36,269 nucleotides of DNA from Zhongshania aliphaticivorans (GTDB lineage: Bacteria; Pseudomonadota; Gammaproteobacteria; Pseudomonadales; Spongiibacteraceae). Positions 8,325 to 15,382 of this stretch are shown in pieces (position 1 is the first letter of the stretch; every line of letters begins with the position of its first letter). The notes under the pieces are model-generated. The model saw nothing but the letters and a program-made list of their open reading frames with translations. It was not told the origin of the DNA and did no database searches. Made by a program: the position numbers and the translations under genes. The stretch covers positions 297,356 through 333,624 of the forward strand of contig NZ_CACSIK010000001.1 of assembly GCF_902705875.1 (NCBI RefSeq), read 5' to 3'.

Positions 8325-8371
8325 AAGTCCAATTGCACTTAATCTTTGCTTCATTAAGTGCAATTGTACTT
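8325..8371. promoter_or_regulatory. Paired operator palindromes in the lysis-lysogeny switch
   Basis: AAGTCCAATTGCACTT (8325-8340) and AAGTGCAATTGTACTT (8356-8371) are near-perfect palindromes of the same 16-bp consensus AAGTGCAATTGCACTT, 31 bp apart centre to centre (three helical turns). A weaker CAATTG-centred site, TTCAATTGAA, lies at 8301-8310. They sit between the divergent repressor and Cro-like genes and are the likely repressor binding sites. Confidence 0.75.
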
Positions 8372-8419
8372 GTTAGGCAATTTAAAGCATATCTAAGCAA
8401 GCCAACGGAGAATCCTATC

Positions 8420-8659
8420 ATGGCGTCAGAAAATTTACCTCCCATGCTTCCAGTAAAAGAGCTGGCGCGACAGTGGGGAATGTCAGAGGCGGCAGTTTCA
8501 AACATGGTGGATTCTGGCGTTTTGCCAACGATGAATTTCACCGAAGCCGGCAAGCGCGGTAAGCGTTATGTGAATATGGTTTACCTCCAGCGCATGGCTG
8601 AGAAGCAAGCCGACGAAATAGAATCCTATAGTGCGCGCAAAAGCGTTAACGGGGGCTGA
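8420..8659 (+). CDS. Cro/excisionase-like small DNA-binding protein
   Basis: A 79-residue protein with an HTH of the MerR/excisionase or Cro type at its N-terminus: LPVKELARQWGMSEAAVSNM, then VDSGVLPTM. The basic middle (AGKRGKRYVN) would fit a DNA-binding wing. ATG 8420 is preceded by CGGAG at 8406-8410. It is the first gene rightward of the operators, the position of cro or an early activator; an excisionase role is also possible. Confidence 0.75.
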   Translation: MASENLPPMLPVKELARQWGMSEAAVSNMVDSGVLPTMNFTEAGKRGKRYVNMVYLQRMAEKQADEIESYSARKSVNGG

Positions 8660-8662
8660 ACC

Positions 8663-9037
8663 ATGTACGAGCCACTAAGAGCCAGCTACAAAGACCAAGA
8701 CCGCACCACGGCAGCTATTTTCAAAAATCACGAGCAAACCAATTTTAAAACCAAAGACCAGATTGACAGGGCGCGGGTGTCGCCGTTGCCTTTGTCGCCG
8801 CACCACTTCGTTTGCTGCTTAACCTGTGCAGGAAAGGATCAGTCACGCGGTACGGGGTTTATCCGGTGCCAGCGTCGATACATTCGCGGCGATGGTGAAG
8901 TGATTTGTGAAGGCGGCGTGTTCTTGCCGTGTCCAGATTGTAACGGCCACGGGATTTTATTAACCGCGCTGGGGCAGGAATGCCAGCGTCAATCTCAAGA
9001 AGACGCTAAGCGTCCAATGTTGCGGAGGGCTTCGTGA
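8663..9037 (+). CDS. Cys-rich early phage protein (possible zinc binding)
   Basis: A 124-residue protein I cannot assign to a family. The C-terminal half contains HHFVCCLTCAGK, then GFIRCQRR, then VICEGGVFLPCPDCNGHG. The CxxC and CPDC pairs suggest one or two zinc ribbons, with a CPDCNGHG turn like those in DnaJ-type zinc fingers. It is an early gene between the Cro-like gene and the replication gene, so a role in early DNA or RNA metabolism is plausible but unproven. The start follows a GGGGGCTGAACC leader and the stop overlaps the next start (GTGATG). Confidence 0.7.
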   Translation: MYEPLRASYKDQDRTTAAIFKNHEQTNFKTKDQIDRARVSPLPLSPHHFVCCLTCAGKDQSRGTGFIRCQRRYIRGDGEVICEGGVFLPCPDCNGHGILLTALGQECQRQSQEDAKRPMLRRAS

Positions 9038-9258
9038 TGGTCAATGTTACTGCTAGAACTAATGGCGAGAAAATAGAGGTTAGATATTCGCGCATAAGTA
9101 CGCATCCAAACCCAGAAATAAAGGGGCCGGTAGCTTATTTAGATTTGGATATAGGTGATCTGAGTTTGTCTATTGCTTTTAGTACAGCGCAGGAAATGAT
9201 TGAGTTTTGCGAGGCGCATAATTTCCCGTATGAAGATGATAGGGAGGTGGCGGCGTGA
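9037..9258 (+). CDS. Small hypothetical phage protein
   Basis: A 73-residue acidic protein of unknown function (MVNVTARTNGEKIEVRYSRI opening). The pattern looks like a small beta sheet followed by a helix (ISIAF-like strand, then TAQEMIEFCEAHNF). ATG 9037 is placed by GGAGGG at 9024-9029 and overlaps the preceding stop. Its own stop overlaps a tiny 18-codon frame at 9258. Confidence 0.6.
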   Translation: MVNVTARTNGEKIEVRYSRISTHPNPEIKGPVAYLDLDIGDLSLSIAFSTAQEMIEFCEAHNFPYEDDREVAA

Positions 9259-9314
9259 TGGCCTCGCCGCAATTATTGCCGGTTTACCCTAAGCCGAAAA
9301 AGGCGCGCCAATGA
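9258..9314 (+). CDS. 18-residue leader-like peptide before rep
   Basis: ATG 9258 overlaps the upstream TGA, and the TGA at 9312-9314 overlaps the rep start (ATGA at 9311). The peptide MASPQLLPVYPKPKKARQ would couple rep translation to the upstream operon. It could be a coupling device rather than a functional protein. Confidence 0.3.
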   Translation: MASPQLLPVYPKPKKARQ

Positions 9315-10825
9315 GGTCGCCTTTACTAGATTTATCAACAATCCCACCTTATGCCGGTTCTACGAATCCGGCTTTTTTGTTTCCCGATTATATGACGCTG
9401 GCAGAGGTGCAAGCCGATGCGCGGGAGCCGTTGAGCGAAGCGAAACGGCATAGGCTAGTCAAGGGTTCCAAATGTCCGACAGCGACCAAACCGGCTAATT
9501 TCGGCGCTTTGAGCGGTGGGCCGCGTGGTTTTGTCGAGGTTGACGGGATCAGCGTCAAGCAAGTGAAAGGTGGCCAGTGGGCCGGTCATACGTTTGACGA
9601 TGTGAAGGCGACACCAGAGGGCCAGATTGCCGCGTATACCGTGATTCAGTTTAGAGATTGGTCAGACGAATACCGTATTTCAACCAGAGTCGAGACAACG
9701 GCAGGCACTAAGCCCCCCGAACAGTGCGGGCCGCGTATCAGCGAGAACCTAACACCAAGGGCGGCGCGTAAGGTTGCGGAGTCGTGCAGCTATGTCGCAT
9801 TGAAAAAGGGCGGCTACCGGACGTTTTTCACGTTGACCTTTGACACCGAGAGCCGCGCAGCAATCGCAGCCGGTGAAACCAGCATTCAAAAAGAAGTATC
9901 GCGGTTTATGGATGGCCTGCAAAAAATGTGGCGGCGCGGTTGGGTGGCAGAGTTTGACGTTAATGGCCGCAAAATGTTTTGCGCTGATCGCGATGGATTC
10001 CCACAGGGCGAACCGGCACAAAAGCGCGATTTGTTGTATGTGTGGGTGGCCGAGGCACCCGATAACGACAAGGGCGAAATAAATCCACACGTTCACGTAT
10101 TAATAAATTGGCGCGTTAAATATGCCCTATTTCCCGCGTGGGCAAAGCGTATCGAGTCATTGTGGGGCCAAGGTGTGGCGCATATCGAAAAAATCAAAGA
10201 CAGCGAGGCGGCAGCGTCGTACATGATGAAAGCGGCGGGTTATCTGTGCAAAGCGCAGGGCAAAAACGATCAAGGCACAATCCGAGGTAATCGGTACGGG
10301 ATCAGCGCAGCGGCCAGGGCGCCAGACTGGGCGACACTGGCAGAAAAACAGCTACACATAATGGGGCGGCTAATTGCAGACGTTCACGACCACCTAACCG
10401 TTAAATATGGCGAGCTTTACAACAAGCGCAGGGCATTAAAGCAGCGCATGGACGAAGCGCCGAAAGGCACCAAAAAACGCTATTCACTGGGCCATAGATT
10501 GCAGCGGGTACGGCAGCGGATCGCAGAACTGCCGATAGTGGCGAGCAAGTATCAAGTATTACTTAAGGGAAAAGACGCATTCCGCGATTTTATGGCGTGG
10601 GCGCGTGCTGGGCATCATTGGCCAGAGGCGGCGGTTGCTTGGTTGCCAGAAAAGCCAATGGGCGAGCAATACCGCGACGGTGAACGGCCAGATACGCAAT
10701 GGTTCGCAGAATTTAAGCGTCAGCACTATTGGCGCAGGGCTTTGCGGCGCATTCCGGTTCTGTCTGATTTGGAATTTAGGCAAGCCGCTAACGATTATGA
10801 GTTTTACGCGATGGTTAGCGCGTAG
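9311..10825 (+). CDS. HUH-type rolling-circle replication initiator
   Basis: A 504-residue Rep protein that should nick the viral origin on one strand and stay covalently attached through a Tyr. The three HUH motifs are in order: FFTLTF at about 172-177, NPHVHVLINW with the metal-binding His260 and His262, and YMMKAAGYLCK with Tyr304, Lys307 and Tyr311. The C-terminal 150 residues are basic and helical (KRRALKQRM, RLQRVRQRI). PM2 also replicates by rolling circle with such a protein (P12). The nick site cannot be located by eye. Start ATG 9311 is coupled to an upstream TGA. Confidence 0.88.
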   Translation: MRSPLLDLSTIPPYAGSTNPAFLFPDYMTLAEVQADAREPLSEAKRHRLVKGSKCPTATKPANFGALSGGPRGFVEVDGISVKQVKGGQWAGHTFDDVKATPEGQIAAYTVIQFRDWSDEYRISTRVETTAGTKPPEQCGPRISENLTPRAARKVAESCSYVALKKGGYRTFFTLTFDTESRAAIAAGETSIQKEVSRFMDGLQKMWRRGWVAEFDVNGRKMFCADRDGFPQGEPAQKRDLLYVWVAEAPDNDKGEINPHVHVLINWRVKYALFPAWAKRIESLWGQGVAHIEKIKDSEAAASYMMKAAGYLCKAQGKNDQGTIRGNRYGISAAARAPDWATLAEKQLHIMGRLIADVHDHLTVKYGELYNKRRALKQRMDEAPKGTKKRYSLGHRLQRVRQRIAELPIVASKYQVLLKGKDAFRDFMAWARAGHHWPEAAVAWLPEKPMGEQYRDGERPDTQWFAEFKRQHYWRRALRRIPVLSDLEFRQAANDYEFYAMVSA

Positions 10826-10862
10826 CACTTGGACTTGTGTCAATAACTGTACGGGTTTCGAT

Positions 10863-11039
10863 ATGAGCAAAATTTGCAAAGGGTGTTTAAAGCAGTTGGG
10901 GCGGGTGAGAACAAATCGAATATTTTGCAGTGATGCATGTCGCCAGCGGGTGTACCGGCACCGTGCTAAATGGGGTTCGGTTTGCCGATCGGCAGCAGGT
11001 GCCAGTTTTGAAATCGTTACGGATGTCGATAAATTTTAA
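10863..11039 (+). CDS. Small zinc-ribbon protein
   Basis: A 58-residue protein with one C4 zinc-binding site: ICKGCLKQ, then IFCSDACRQRVYRHRAKWG. FCSDACRQRVYR is the pattern of short treble-clef/zinc-ribbon proteins that bind nucleic acid. ATG 10863 is the only start that keeps the first CxxC and avoids rep. It may be an early regulator; no specific function is assigned. Confidence 0.65.
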   Translation: MSKICKGCLKQLGRVRTNRIFCSDACRQRVYRHRAKWGSVCRSAAGASFEIVTDVDKF

Positions 11040-11049
11040 GAGGTGATTT

Positions 11050-11247
11050 ATGGGTTCTAAATCGTCAGTAAGAACGACAACTACTGACCGAACGATTTAC
11101 GGGCCGCTATTTGAGGATAGCGAGCCGTTCCCGGTGCTGCATGATTTCCATGTTAGAGAGTTTTTAAAATTTAAAGAGTGGGTAAATCGTCCGTGGACTT
11201 GGCGCAATCGCTTGGCATGGTCAATTAATAAACTGATCGGAGATTAG
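11050..11247 (+). CDS. Hypothetical phage protein
   Basis: A 65-residue protein of unknown function with a good leader (AAGAGGTGATTT before ATG 11050). The C-terminal half is rich in Trp and Arg (WVNRPWTWRNRLAW), suggesting an interfacial or membrane-associated helix. It sits in the closely spaced early operon between two other small genes. Confidence 0.6.
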   Translation: MGSKSSVRTTTTDRTIYGPLFEDSEPFPVLHDFHVREFLKFKEWVNRPWTWRNRLAWSINKLIGD

Positions 11248-11251
11248 AAAA

Positions 11252-11455
11252 ATGCAGTCATCAAAAGCAGTAAGAAAACCGGCAGCGCCTCGCGAGATTG
11301 TCGATTATTGGGTTAACAATACCGGCGGTAAAACGATGTATTGGGGCCGCATGATAGAGGCCGGTGATGTGGTTGTGAAAAATTCCTATGGTGCTAAATG
11401 GGAAATGAGCGCGGCAGATTTTGACGCGGTTTATAAAACGGGGGTGCAGTCGTGA
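11252..11455 (+). CDS. Hypothetical phage protein
   Basis: A 67-residue protein preceded by GGAGATTAGAAAA. The sequence looks like a small beta-barrel: VDYWVNNTGGKTMYWGRMI, AGDVVVKNSYGAKWEMS. The family is not recognised. Its stop overlaps the next start (GTGA), indicating translational coupling. Confidence 0.6.
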   Translation: MQSSKAVRKPAAPREIVDYWVNNTGGKTMYWGRMIEAGDVVVKNSYGAKWEMSAADFDAVYKTGVQS

Positions 11456-11706
11456 ATAAAAAAGAGATTCAGGAAAAAATACGCGAGCGCGGGCTTTTGC
11501 AGCGTCAGCGCAATGCGGTTTTGCGGGAATTTTCGGATATTGATCCGCAAAAAATTGGCAGTAATCCAGCGGCGGTAGTGGGGATTCTTCCTAAATTACC
11601 GGCTTTAAAAGCCGCGTTTGGGCAGTCTCAAAAAATTGAGGCGCTGAGCGATGAAATTATCGCCGGATTTATTAAATTGAATGTAGAGGGCGTTGGTCAT
11701 GGCTGA
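11452..11706 (+). CDS. Hypothetical helical phage protein
   Basis: An 84-residue protein starting at GTG 11452, overlapping the previous stop. It is largely helical and charged (KKEIQEKIRERGLLQRQRNA), with a second helix ending in DEIIAGFIKLNV. No family is recognised. It overlaps the next gene by 8 bases. Confidence 0.6.
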   Translation: MNKKEIQEKIRERGLLQRQRNAVLREFSDIDPQKIGSNPAAVVGILPKLPALKAAFGQSQKIEALSDEIIAGFIKLNVEGVGHG

Positions 11707-12076
11707 GCATGTCGGAGAAGTGGGCTGTCCTGAGTGTGGCGAGTCGTGCGCTGTAAAGGCCGATAAGCGCAAATTCATCTATTTAGATTGTGCCTGTGGC
11801 ATTTTCAAATATCAGAGCAAGTCTGGTCAGGAAAAAATAAAGGCGCGGTGGCGGAAAGAGCAGCCAGAAAAGGCCGGTGAATTTTTGGGCGGCGGTGAGG
11901 TTATTCCCGAAAAAATCGCTATTGAAGAGCCGGAGCCGGAGCACGTTAAACCGGAAGTGAAAGCGCCGGTAATTCCCAAAAAACCGGCTTTGGAAAAAGC
12001 CCCAAAAAAAGCGAGTTATTTTGAGCGGAGTCGCCAGCGCAGAGAATTGCGCAGAGTGGCTAAGGGGGCCGTATGA
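11699..12076 (+). CDS. Zinc-ribbon protein, possible late regulator
   Basis: A 125-residue protein with an N-terminal C4 ribbon: VGCPECGESCAVKADKRKF, then LDCACGIFKYQ. A Pro/Glu/Lys-rich linker (about 65-105) and a very basic C-terminus (SRQRRELRRVAK) follow. PM2 has a zinc-finger activator of its late operons (P14), and this gene has a comparable position upstream of the structural genes. A parallel role is an inference; a nucleic-acid-binding structural role is the alternative. Confidence 0.65.
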   Translation: MAEHVGEVGCPECGESCAVKADKRKFIYLDCACGIFKYQSKSGQEKIKARWRKEQPEKAGEFLGGGEVIPEKIAIEEPEPEHVKPEVKAPVIPKKPALEKAPKKASYFERSRQRRELRRVAKGAV

Positions 12077-12564
12077 CAGGTGATGTTTTGGAAAAACACG
12101 AAACGGAAGAGCCGGAAAATATCGAGGCGTCAGATTCGGAAGAATGGCAAAAAATTGGCGCTGAGTGGGGCTTGAATTTTGATGATGTTGAGGGCGTCGA
12201 TTTTCAGGGTTCTACGGTTGGTGGTGAGGGGGCCAGTACTGGGCCTGATCCAGCAAGCGAGGCGGAGAAAATAGCGGCAGCGCAGATGGCAATATCTGCG
12301 GGTCTGCAATTTGCCGTGTCCACTATTAGCGGTTTGGATATTAATCCGGAAAAATATGAGGATACGTCAAAGGCATGGGCCGCGTTAATTGTTAAGCATT
12401 ATCGGGGCGGTGTGTTTGAGTTTCTGGCAGTGTTTCGGGAAGAACTGGCCGCAATTGGCGCGACGTTGATGTTCATCGCGGCAGTGCGTGAAGCGAGCAA
12501 GGCCAAAAAGGCCAAAGACGTGACACCGGAAGATGTGGAGGCTGGCGATGTTGAACCGGCCTGA
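12073..12564 (+). CDS. Possible membrane-associated phage protein
   Basis: A 163-residue protein of unknown function. The first 75 residues are acidic and Gly-rich (probably disordered). The rest is helical, with a moderately hydrophobic segment at about 122-140 (ELAAIGATLMFIAAVREA). The C-terminus is Lys-rich and then acidic. It starts with a 4-base overlap to the previous stop, and its end overlaps the ATPase gene by 17 bases, so it may work with the packaging ATPase or the virion membrane. Confidence 0.6.
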   Translation: MTGDVLEKHETEEPENIEASDSEEWQKIGAEWGLNFDDVEGVDFQGSTVGGEGASTGPDPASEAEKIAAAQMAISAGLQFAVSTISGLDINPEKYEDTSKAWAALIVKHYRGGVFEFLAVFREELAAIGATLMFIAAVREASKAKKAKDVTPEDVEAGDVEPA

Positions 12565-13267
12565 TGGCGTGCTGGCTATCCTGATCGGGGTTTCTCGTTC
12601 GGGTAAGTCGGTGTATTTGAAATCACTGATAGAGCGGGTCGGGCGAATTGTCGCGTTTGATCCAAAAGGCGAGTATGTGCGAGAGCTGGGTTTTAAGGCT
12701 TGTCATACACAAGCGCAATTAATATCGGCGCTGGCGTCATCCAAGGGTGATGCAAAAATTGCATTTGTGGCTATTGAGAAAAACGATTTTCAATTTTTTT
12801 GCCAAGTGGCTAAGCAGTGGAACCGGCAAAAAATGGCGGTGATTGTTTGTGAAGAGCTGGCGAATGTGACCAATAGCGGAAAAGCGTCCGGTAAATGGGG
12901 TGTGTTGGTGTCGCAGGGTTTGGCTGAGGGGCCGATCATTGTCGGGACTGTCCAACGTGGTCAGGAGGTTGATAAATCGATTTTGAGCAATGCGACTTAT
13001 GTTCATATCGCTAAGCACACTACCCAAAAGGATCGGAAATATATAGGGGAAATGCTGGATATTGATACCGAGAATATCCCTAGTGAACCGCTTAAATTTT
13101 TGCAGTGGACAAGTGATAAAGGCGTGGTGACTCGCGGTAGTGTCGATTTTATGAAGTCGAGAACCCGTAAATCATGGCCTAGGGGTGGGCCTCGGTTTAG
13201 GGACTTAACAGGAAAAGAATTGGTGCCTTCTGGAATTGGAATGTTTGAAAACGTCGTTTATCGATAG
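12548..13267 (+). CDS. FtsK/HerA-type genome packaging ATPase
   Basis: A 239-residue P-loop ATPase. Walker A is GVSRSGKS at residues 14-21, Walker B is MAVIVCEE with the acidic pair at about 102-103, and a sensor-like GTVQRGQEVDKSILSNA follows near 140. This short, one-domain form is like the A32/P9-type packaging ATPases of PM2, PRD1 and related membrane-containing viruses, and would drive DNA into a preformed capsid. ATG 12548 is chosen for the upstream GTGGAG; an upstream in-frame start at 12533 is possible. An inovirus pI/Zot-type morphogenesis ATPase is less likely, because no C-terminal membrane part is seen. Confidence 0.85.
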   Translation: MLNRPDGVLAILIGVSRSGKSVYLKSLIERVGRIVAFDPKGEYVRELGFKACHTQAQLISALASSKGDAKIAFVAIEKNDFQFFCQVAKQWNRQKMAVIVCEELANVTNSGKASGKWGVLVSQGLAEGPIIVGTVQRGQEVDKSILSNATYVHIAKHTTQKDRKYIGEMLDIDTENIPSEPLKFLQWTSDKGVVTRGSVDFMKSRTRKSWPRGGPRFRDLTGKELVPSGIGMFENVVYR

Positions 13268-13290
13268 CCGCCCAAGGGCGGTTTTTTTTT
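13268..13290 (+). terminator. Intrinsic terminator after packaging ATPase
   Basis: CCGCCC (13268-13273) and GGGCGG (13276-13281) form a tight stem, followed by nine T. It directly follows the ATPase stop codon and divides the early/packaging operon from the structural operon. Confidence 0.92.
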
Positions 13291-13428
13291 CGTCTGCAAT
13301 CCCCGTTTTTTGGAAAAGTTCGCTCCCGTTTTTGGAAAGCTCATTGCAGGCTTCTGCAAACAAATGCAGGGTTCTGCCATCGCATTCAAACAAAAAGCGA
13401 TTTTTAAATTCATTGATAGGGGGCAGTC
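13291..13428 (+). promoter_or_regulatory. Repeat-rich leader of the structural operon
   Basis: The gene-free stretch after the terminator contains two tandem repeat pairs. One is CCCGTTTTTTGGAAAAG followed by CCCGTTTTTGGAAAG (from about 13302 and 13325). The other is TGCAGGCTTCTGC (13345-13357) followed by TGCAGGGTTCTGC (13365-13377), a 20-bp period. Repeats of about two helical turns just upstream of the capsid operon are what an activator-bound late promoter would look like. I cannot fix -35 and -10 elements. Confidence 0.5.
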
Positions 13429-13539
13429 ATGCCAGATACACAAGATTTAATTTATTTTGCAATTGTGGCCGCTGTGGTTGCCGCAGTTGTCGTCTGGGCA
13501 TCAAACAATGTTGATGCTGTTGAAAACGTGATCGGTTAA
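13429..13539 (+). CDS. 36-residue membrane peptide before capsid gene
   Basis: A short gene with a strong leader (GATAGGGGGCAGTC) encoding one transmembrane helix: LIYFAIVAAVVAAVVVWAS, then an acidic tail. Single-span virion membrane peptides of this size are typical of PM2/PRD1-like viruses. It is the first gene of the structural operon, 14 bases before the capsid gene. Confidence 0.7.
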   Translation: MPDTQDLIYFAIVAAVVAAVVVWASNNVDAVENVIG

Positions 13540-13553
13540 CCGGAGACCAAAAA

Positions 13554-14360
13554 ATGCGCGATATTCCAAAGGAACTATCCAGCTTTAACGGCGGCGGTTT
13601 TTCCAGTCGTTTCACGTTGAATATGGATGTAGGTCCGACTTACAAAGAAATCCATTTACGCACGAATCTGAATAATGATCAGCTTCCGCGTGTGACGTTA
13701 ACCCTGAACGGTGATGCTATTTATGATGTGACCGGCGAAGATTTGCGGATGGTGGAAGACTATAAGCATGCAGCCGAAGGTTATACGCAGCCAACTAGCT
13801 TTTTCGTCATTCCGCTTGCCGACTTCACCAACAAATCGCAGGAAGGCCAAGACCTTTCCGGTCTGGTAACGGTTGCCGGTGATAACTTGGTGCTTGAGGT
13901 GCGTACCGCTGCGGCTACTGCTGGTCAGATTTCAGGTAGCCTTGTGCCGACTATGCAAGCTGATGCGGTGATGGGCGTTGCTCAGCCGGCGCGTGTGCTT
14001 TTGCCTCGTATGTACAAAGAGTTAATACCTGTTGGTGCTACCGGTAAAAATAAATACCGGAACTTTCCGCGTGGGCCTCGTATTCGTCGTTTGCACCTTA
14101 ACGGGCCGGTCACTGATTTAGAAATTATCCGTGACGATATTATTCGTTTTGAGCGTGACAAGGTGTTGCAAGATTATCTCTTGGCTCGTCAGCAGTTATC
14201 ACCTCAATCGGGTTGGTATCACTTTGATCCACTGATGTATCACTTTGCCATTTCGGACATGTTACAAACGGCAGCGGGTAAGAATTTCGAGATTAACCCA
14301 ACTGTATCTAGTGCCGGTGATTTTGATGTGCTGTTTGAAACTGTGGAAGCGGTTAATTAA
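13554..14360 (+). CDS. Major capsid protein, PM2 P2-like double jelly roll
   Basis: A 268-residue protein almost the length of PM2 P2 (269). The N-terminal half has FTLNMDVGPTYKEIHL, comparable to the GQTYEVIDL strand of P2 as I recall it, then VTLTLNGDAIYDVTG. The C-terminal half has IRRLHLNGPVTDLEIIRDDI, then DKVLQDYLLARQQLS and YHFDPL, again in the order and spacing of P2. The leader CCGGAGACC before ATG 13554 is strong, as expected for the most abundant product. The assignment is from memory of the family and pattern matching, not an alignment. Two stacked jelly rolls would give pseudo-hexameric trimers over an internal membrane. Confidence 0.82.
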   Translation: MRDIPKELSSFNGGGFSSRFTLNMDVGPTYKEIHLRTNLNNDQLPRVTLTLNGDAIYDVTGEDLRMVEDYKHAAEGYTQPTSFFVIPLADFTNKSQEGQDLSGLVTVAGDNLVLEVRTAAATAGQISGSLVPTMQADAVMGVAQPARVLLPRMYKELIPVGATGKNKYRNFPRGPRIRRLHLNGPVTDLEIIRDDIIRFERDKVLQDYLLARQQLSPQSGWYHFDPLMYHFAISDMLQTAAGKNFEINPTVSSAGDFDVLFETVEAVN

Positions 14361-14373
14361 TTAGGGGTCTGTC

Positions 14374-14679
14374 ATGGCAGAGCAGGTAGTGGGTGACGAT
14401 TCGAGCTGGCTTAGTGGCTTGGGTGATTTCTTCGGGGAGTACGGCAAAAAGGCGGCTGATTTGGCGCTTGAAGTCGTGAAGAACGAGAAAATCACCAAAG
14501 AAAACGCCAGCGCGAATCCTTCAACGTCTGAGTATTTGCAGACAGGTTTGCAGCCTACAGGACAGCCGTACATCGCTGGCGGCGATGTTGGCGGCTATGT
14601 CGCGCAATATTGGCCGATGATGATTGCCGCATTGATTGTGTTGATTGTCTTGGCGGTGCTAGTGGCGAGGGCATTCTAA
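14374..14679 (+). CDS. Virion-type single-pass membrane protein
   Basis: A 101-residue protein with an acidic soluble N-terminal part (1-75) and a C-terminal transmembrane helix (about 80-100, MMIAALIVLIVLAVLVARAF). It directly follows the capsid gene and is coupled to the next gene by a 1-base stop/start overlap (TAATG). This is probably an internal-membrane virion protein that contacts the capsid shell (inference). Confidence 0.68.
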   Translation: MAEQVVGDDSSWLSGLGDFFGEYGKKAADLALEVVKNEKITKENASANPSTSEYLQTGLQPTGQPYIAGGDVGGYVAQYWPMMIAALIVLIVLAVLVARAF

Positions 14680-14828
14680 TGCCCTTGCTAATCTATCCCG
14701 CGATTGGTCTTGCTGGTTGGGTGTTGGGTTTCTTTTCGTCTGATGGTGTAACTAACGTGCTACGTATGGCGTTAATTATCTTTACGCTGATGGCGTTCTT
14801 TTTCGCTTATAAAGCGTTGGCGGGTTAA
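14679..14828 (+). CDS. Small two-helix membrane protein
   Basis: A 49-residue protein with two hydrophobic helices: PLLIYPAIGLAGWVLGFF, then VLRMALIIFTLMAFFFAYKA. ATG 14679 overlaps the previous stop. It fits the small membrane protein set of corticovirus-like virions. Confidence 0.65.
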   Translation: MPLLIYPAIGLAGWVLGFFSSDGVTNVLRMALIIFTLMAFFFAYKALAG

Positions 14829-14830
14829 TT

Positions 14831-15046
14831 ATGGCAGGCGATCCAGTATCGGCATTAGGTGGTCTAGGTAGCTTGACGGGTGGCGGCGGTTTGTCGGCCT
14901 CGTCAAGTGCGTCGGCCACAAGTGGCGATAGTCAAATTGGTTTTAATCAGGAAATCGGCGGCTTAAATATCGGCAGTGAAAGCCAGGTCATTTGGGTGGC
15001 GCTGATTGGCTTGGTCGCTTTCGTCGCGTGGCTGATTTGGGGCTGA
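14831..15046 (+). CDS. Gly/Ser-rich single-pass membrane protein
   Basis: A 71-residue protein with a low-complexity Gly/Ser/Ala N-terminal half and a C-terminal transmembrane helix (about 52-70, VIWVALIGLVAFVAWLIW). Its stop overlaps the next ATG. It is probably a virion membrane component; no family is recognised. Confidence 0.62.
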   Translation: MAGDPVSALGGLGSLTGGGGLSASSSASATSGDSQIGFNQEIGGLNIGSESQVIWVALIGLVAFVAWLIWG

Positions 15047-15381
15047 TGGTTCGGCGGGTGCCGTTCTGTGCTGTTGACAGTGTGTTGTCTTCGGCCTTCG
15101 GCAATGACCGCGACATCATCCGCGAAGAAGTGGAAAAGGGCTTTGCTCAATGCTGGGAAATAGGGCAAGCCGCCGTCATAACGCGGCGTGAAGATTCAGA
15201 GCTTGTGGTGGTGTGTATGGCCGGTAAAGGTGCAGTAAGAGCCGGTGAAGTGATTGTGCAGGCGGCTAAAAAGTCAGGCTGTAAAACAATCCGGTTTCAT
15301 ACTGAGCGTCCAGCGTTAGGCAGATTATTGGCGCCATTGGGTGCAGAGCTGCGCGAATATGTTTTTCAGATAAGGGTTTAG
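15046..15381 (+). CDS. GNAT-like soluble protein inside membrane-protein cassette
   Basis: A 111-residue soluble protein whose strand-helix pattern recalls a small acetyltransferase fold: AAVITRREDSELVVVCMAGK, then GAVRAGEVIVQAAKKSGCKT, then IRFHTERPALGRLLAPLGAE. The conserved acetyl-CoA loop is not clear, so it may be a structural derivative or an unrelated fold. It is the only clearly soluble product among neighbouring membrane proteins, coupled by TGATG to the preceding gene and 2 bases from the next. Confidence 0.6.
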   Translation: MVRRVPFCAVDSVLSSAFGNDRDIIREEVEKGFAQCWEIGQAAVITRREDSELVVVCMAGKGAVRAGEVIVQAAKKSGCKTIRFHTERPALGRLLAPLGAELREYVFQIRV

Positions 15382-15382
15382 C

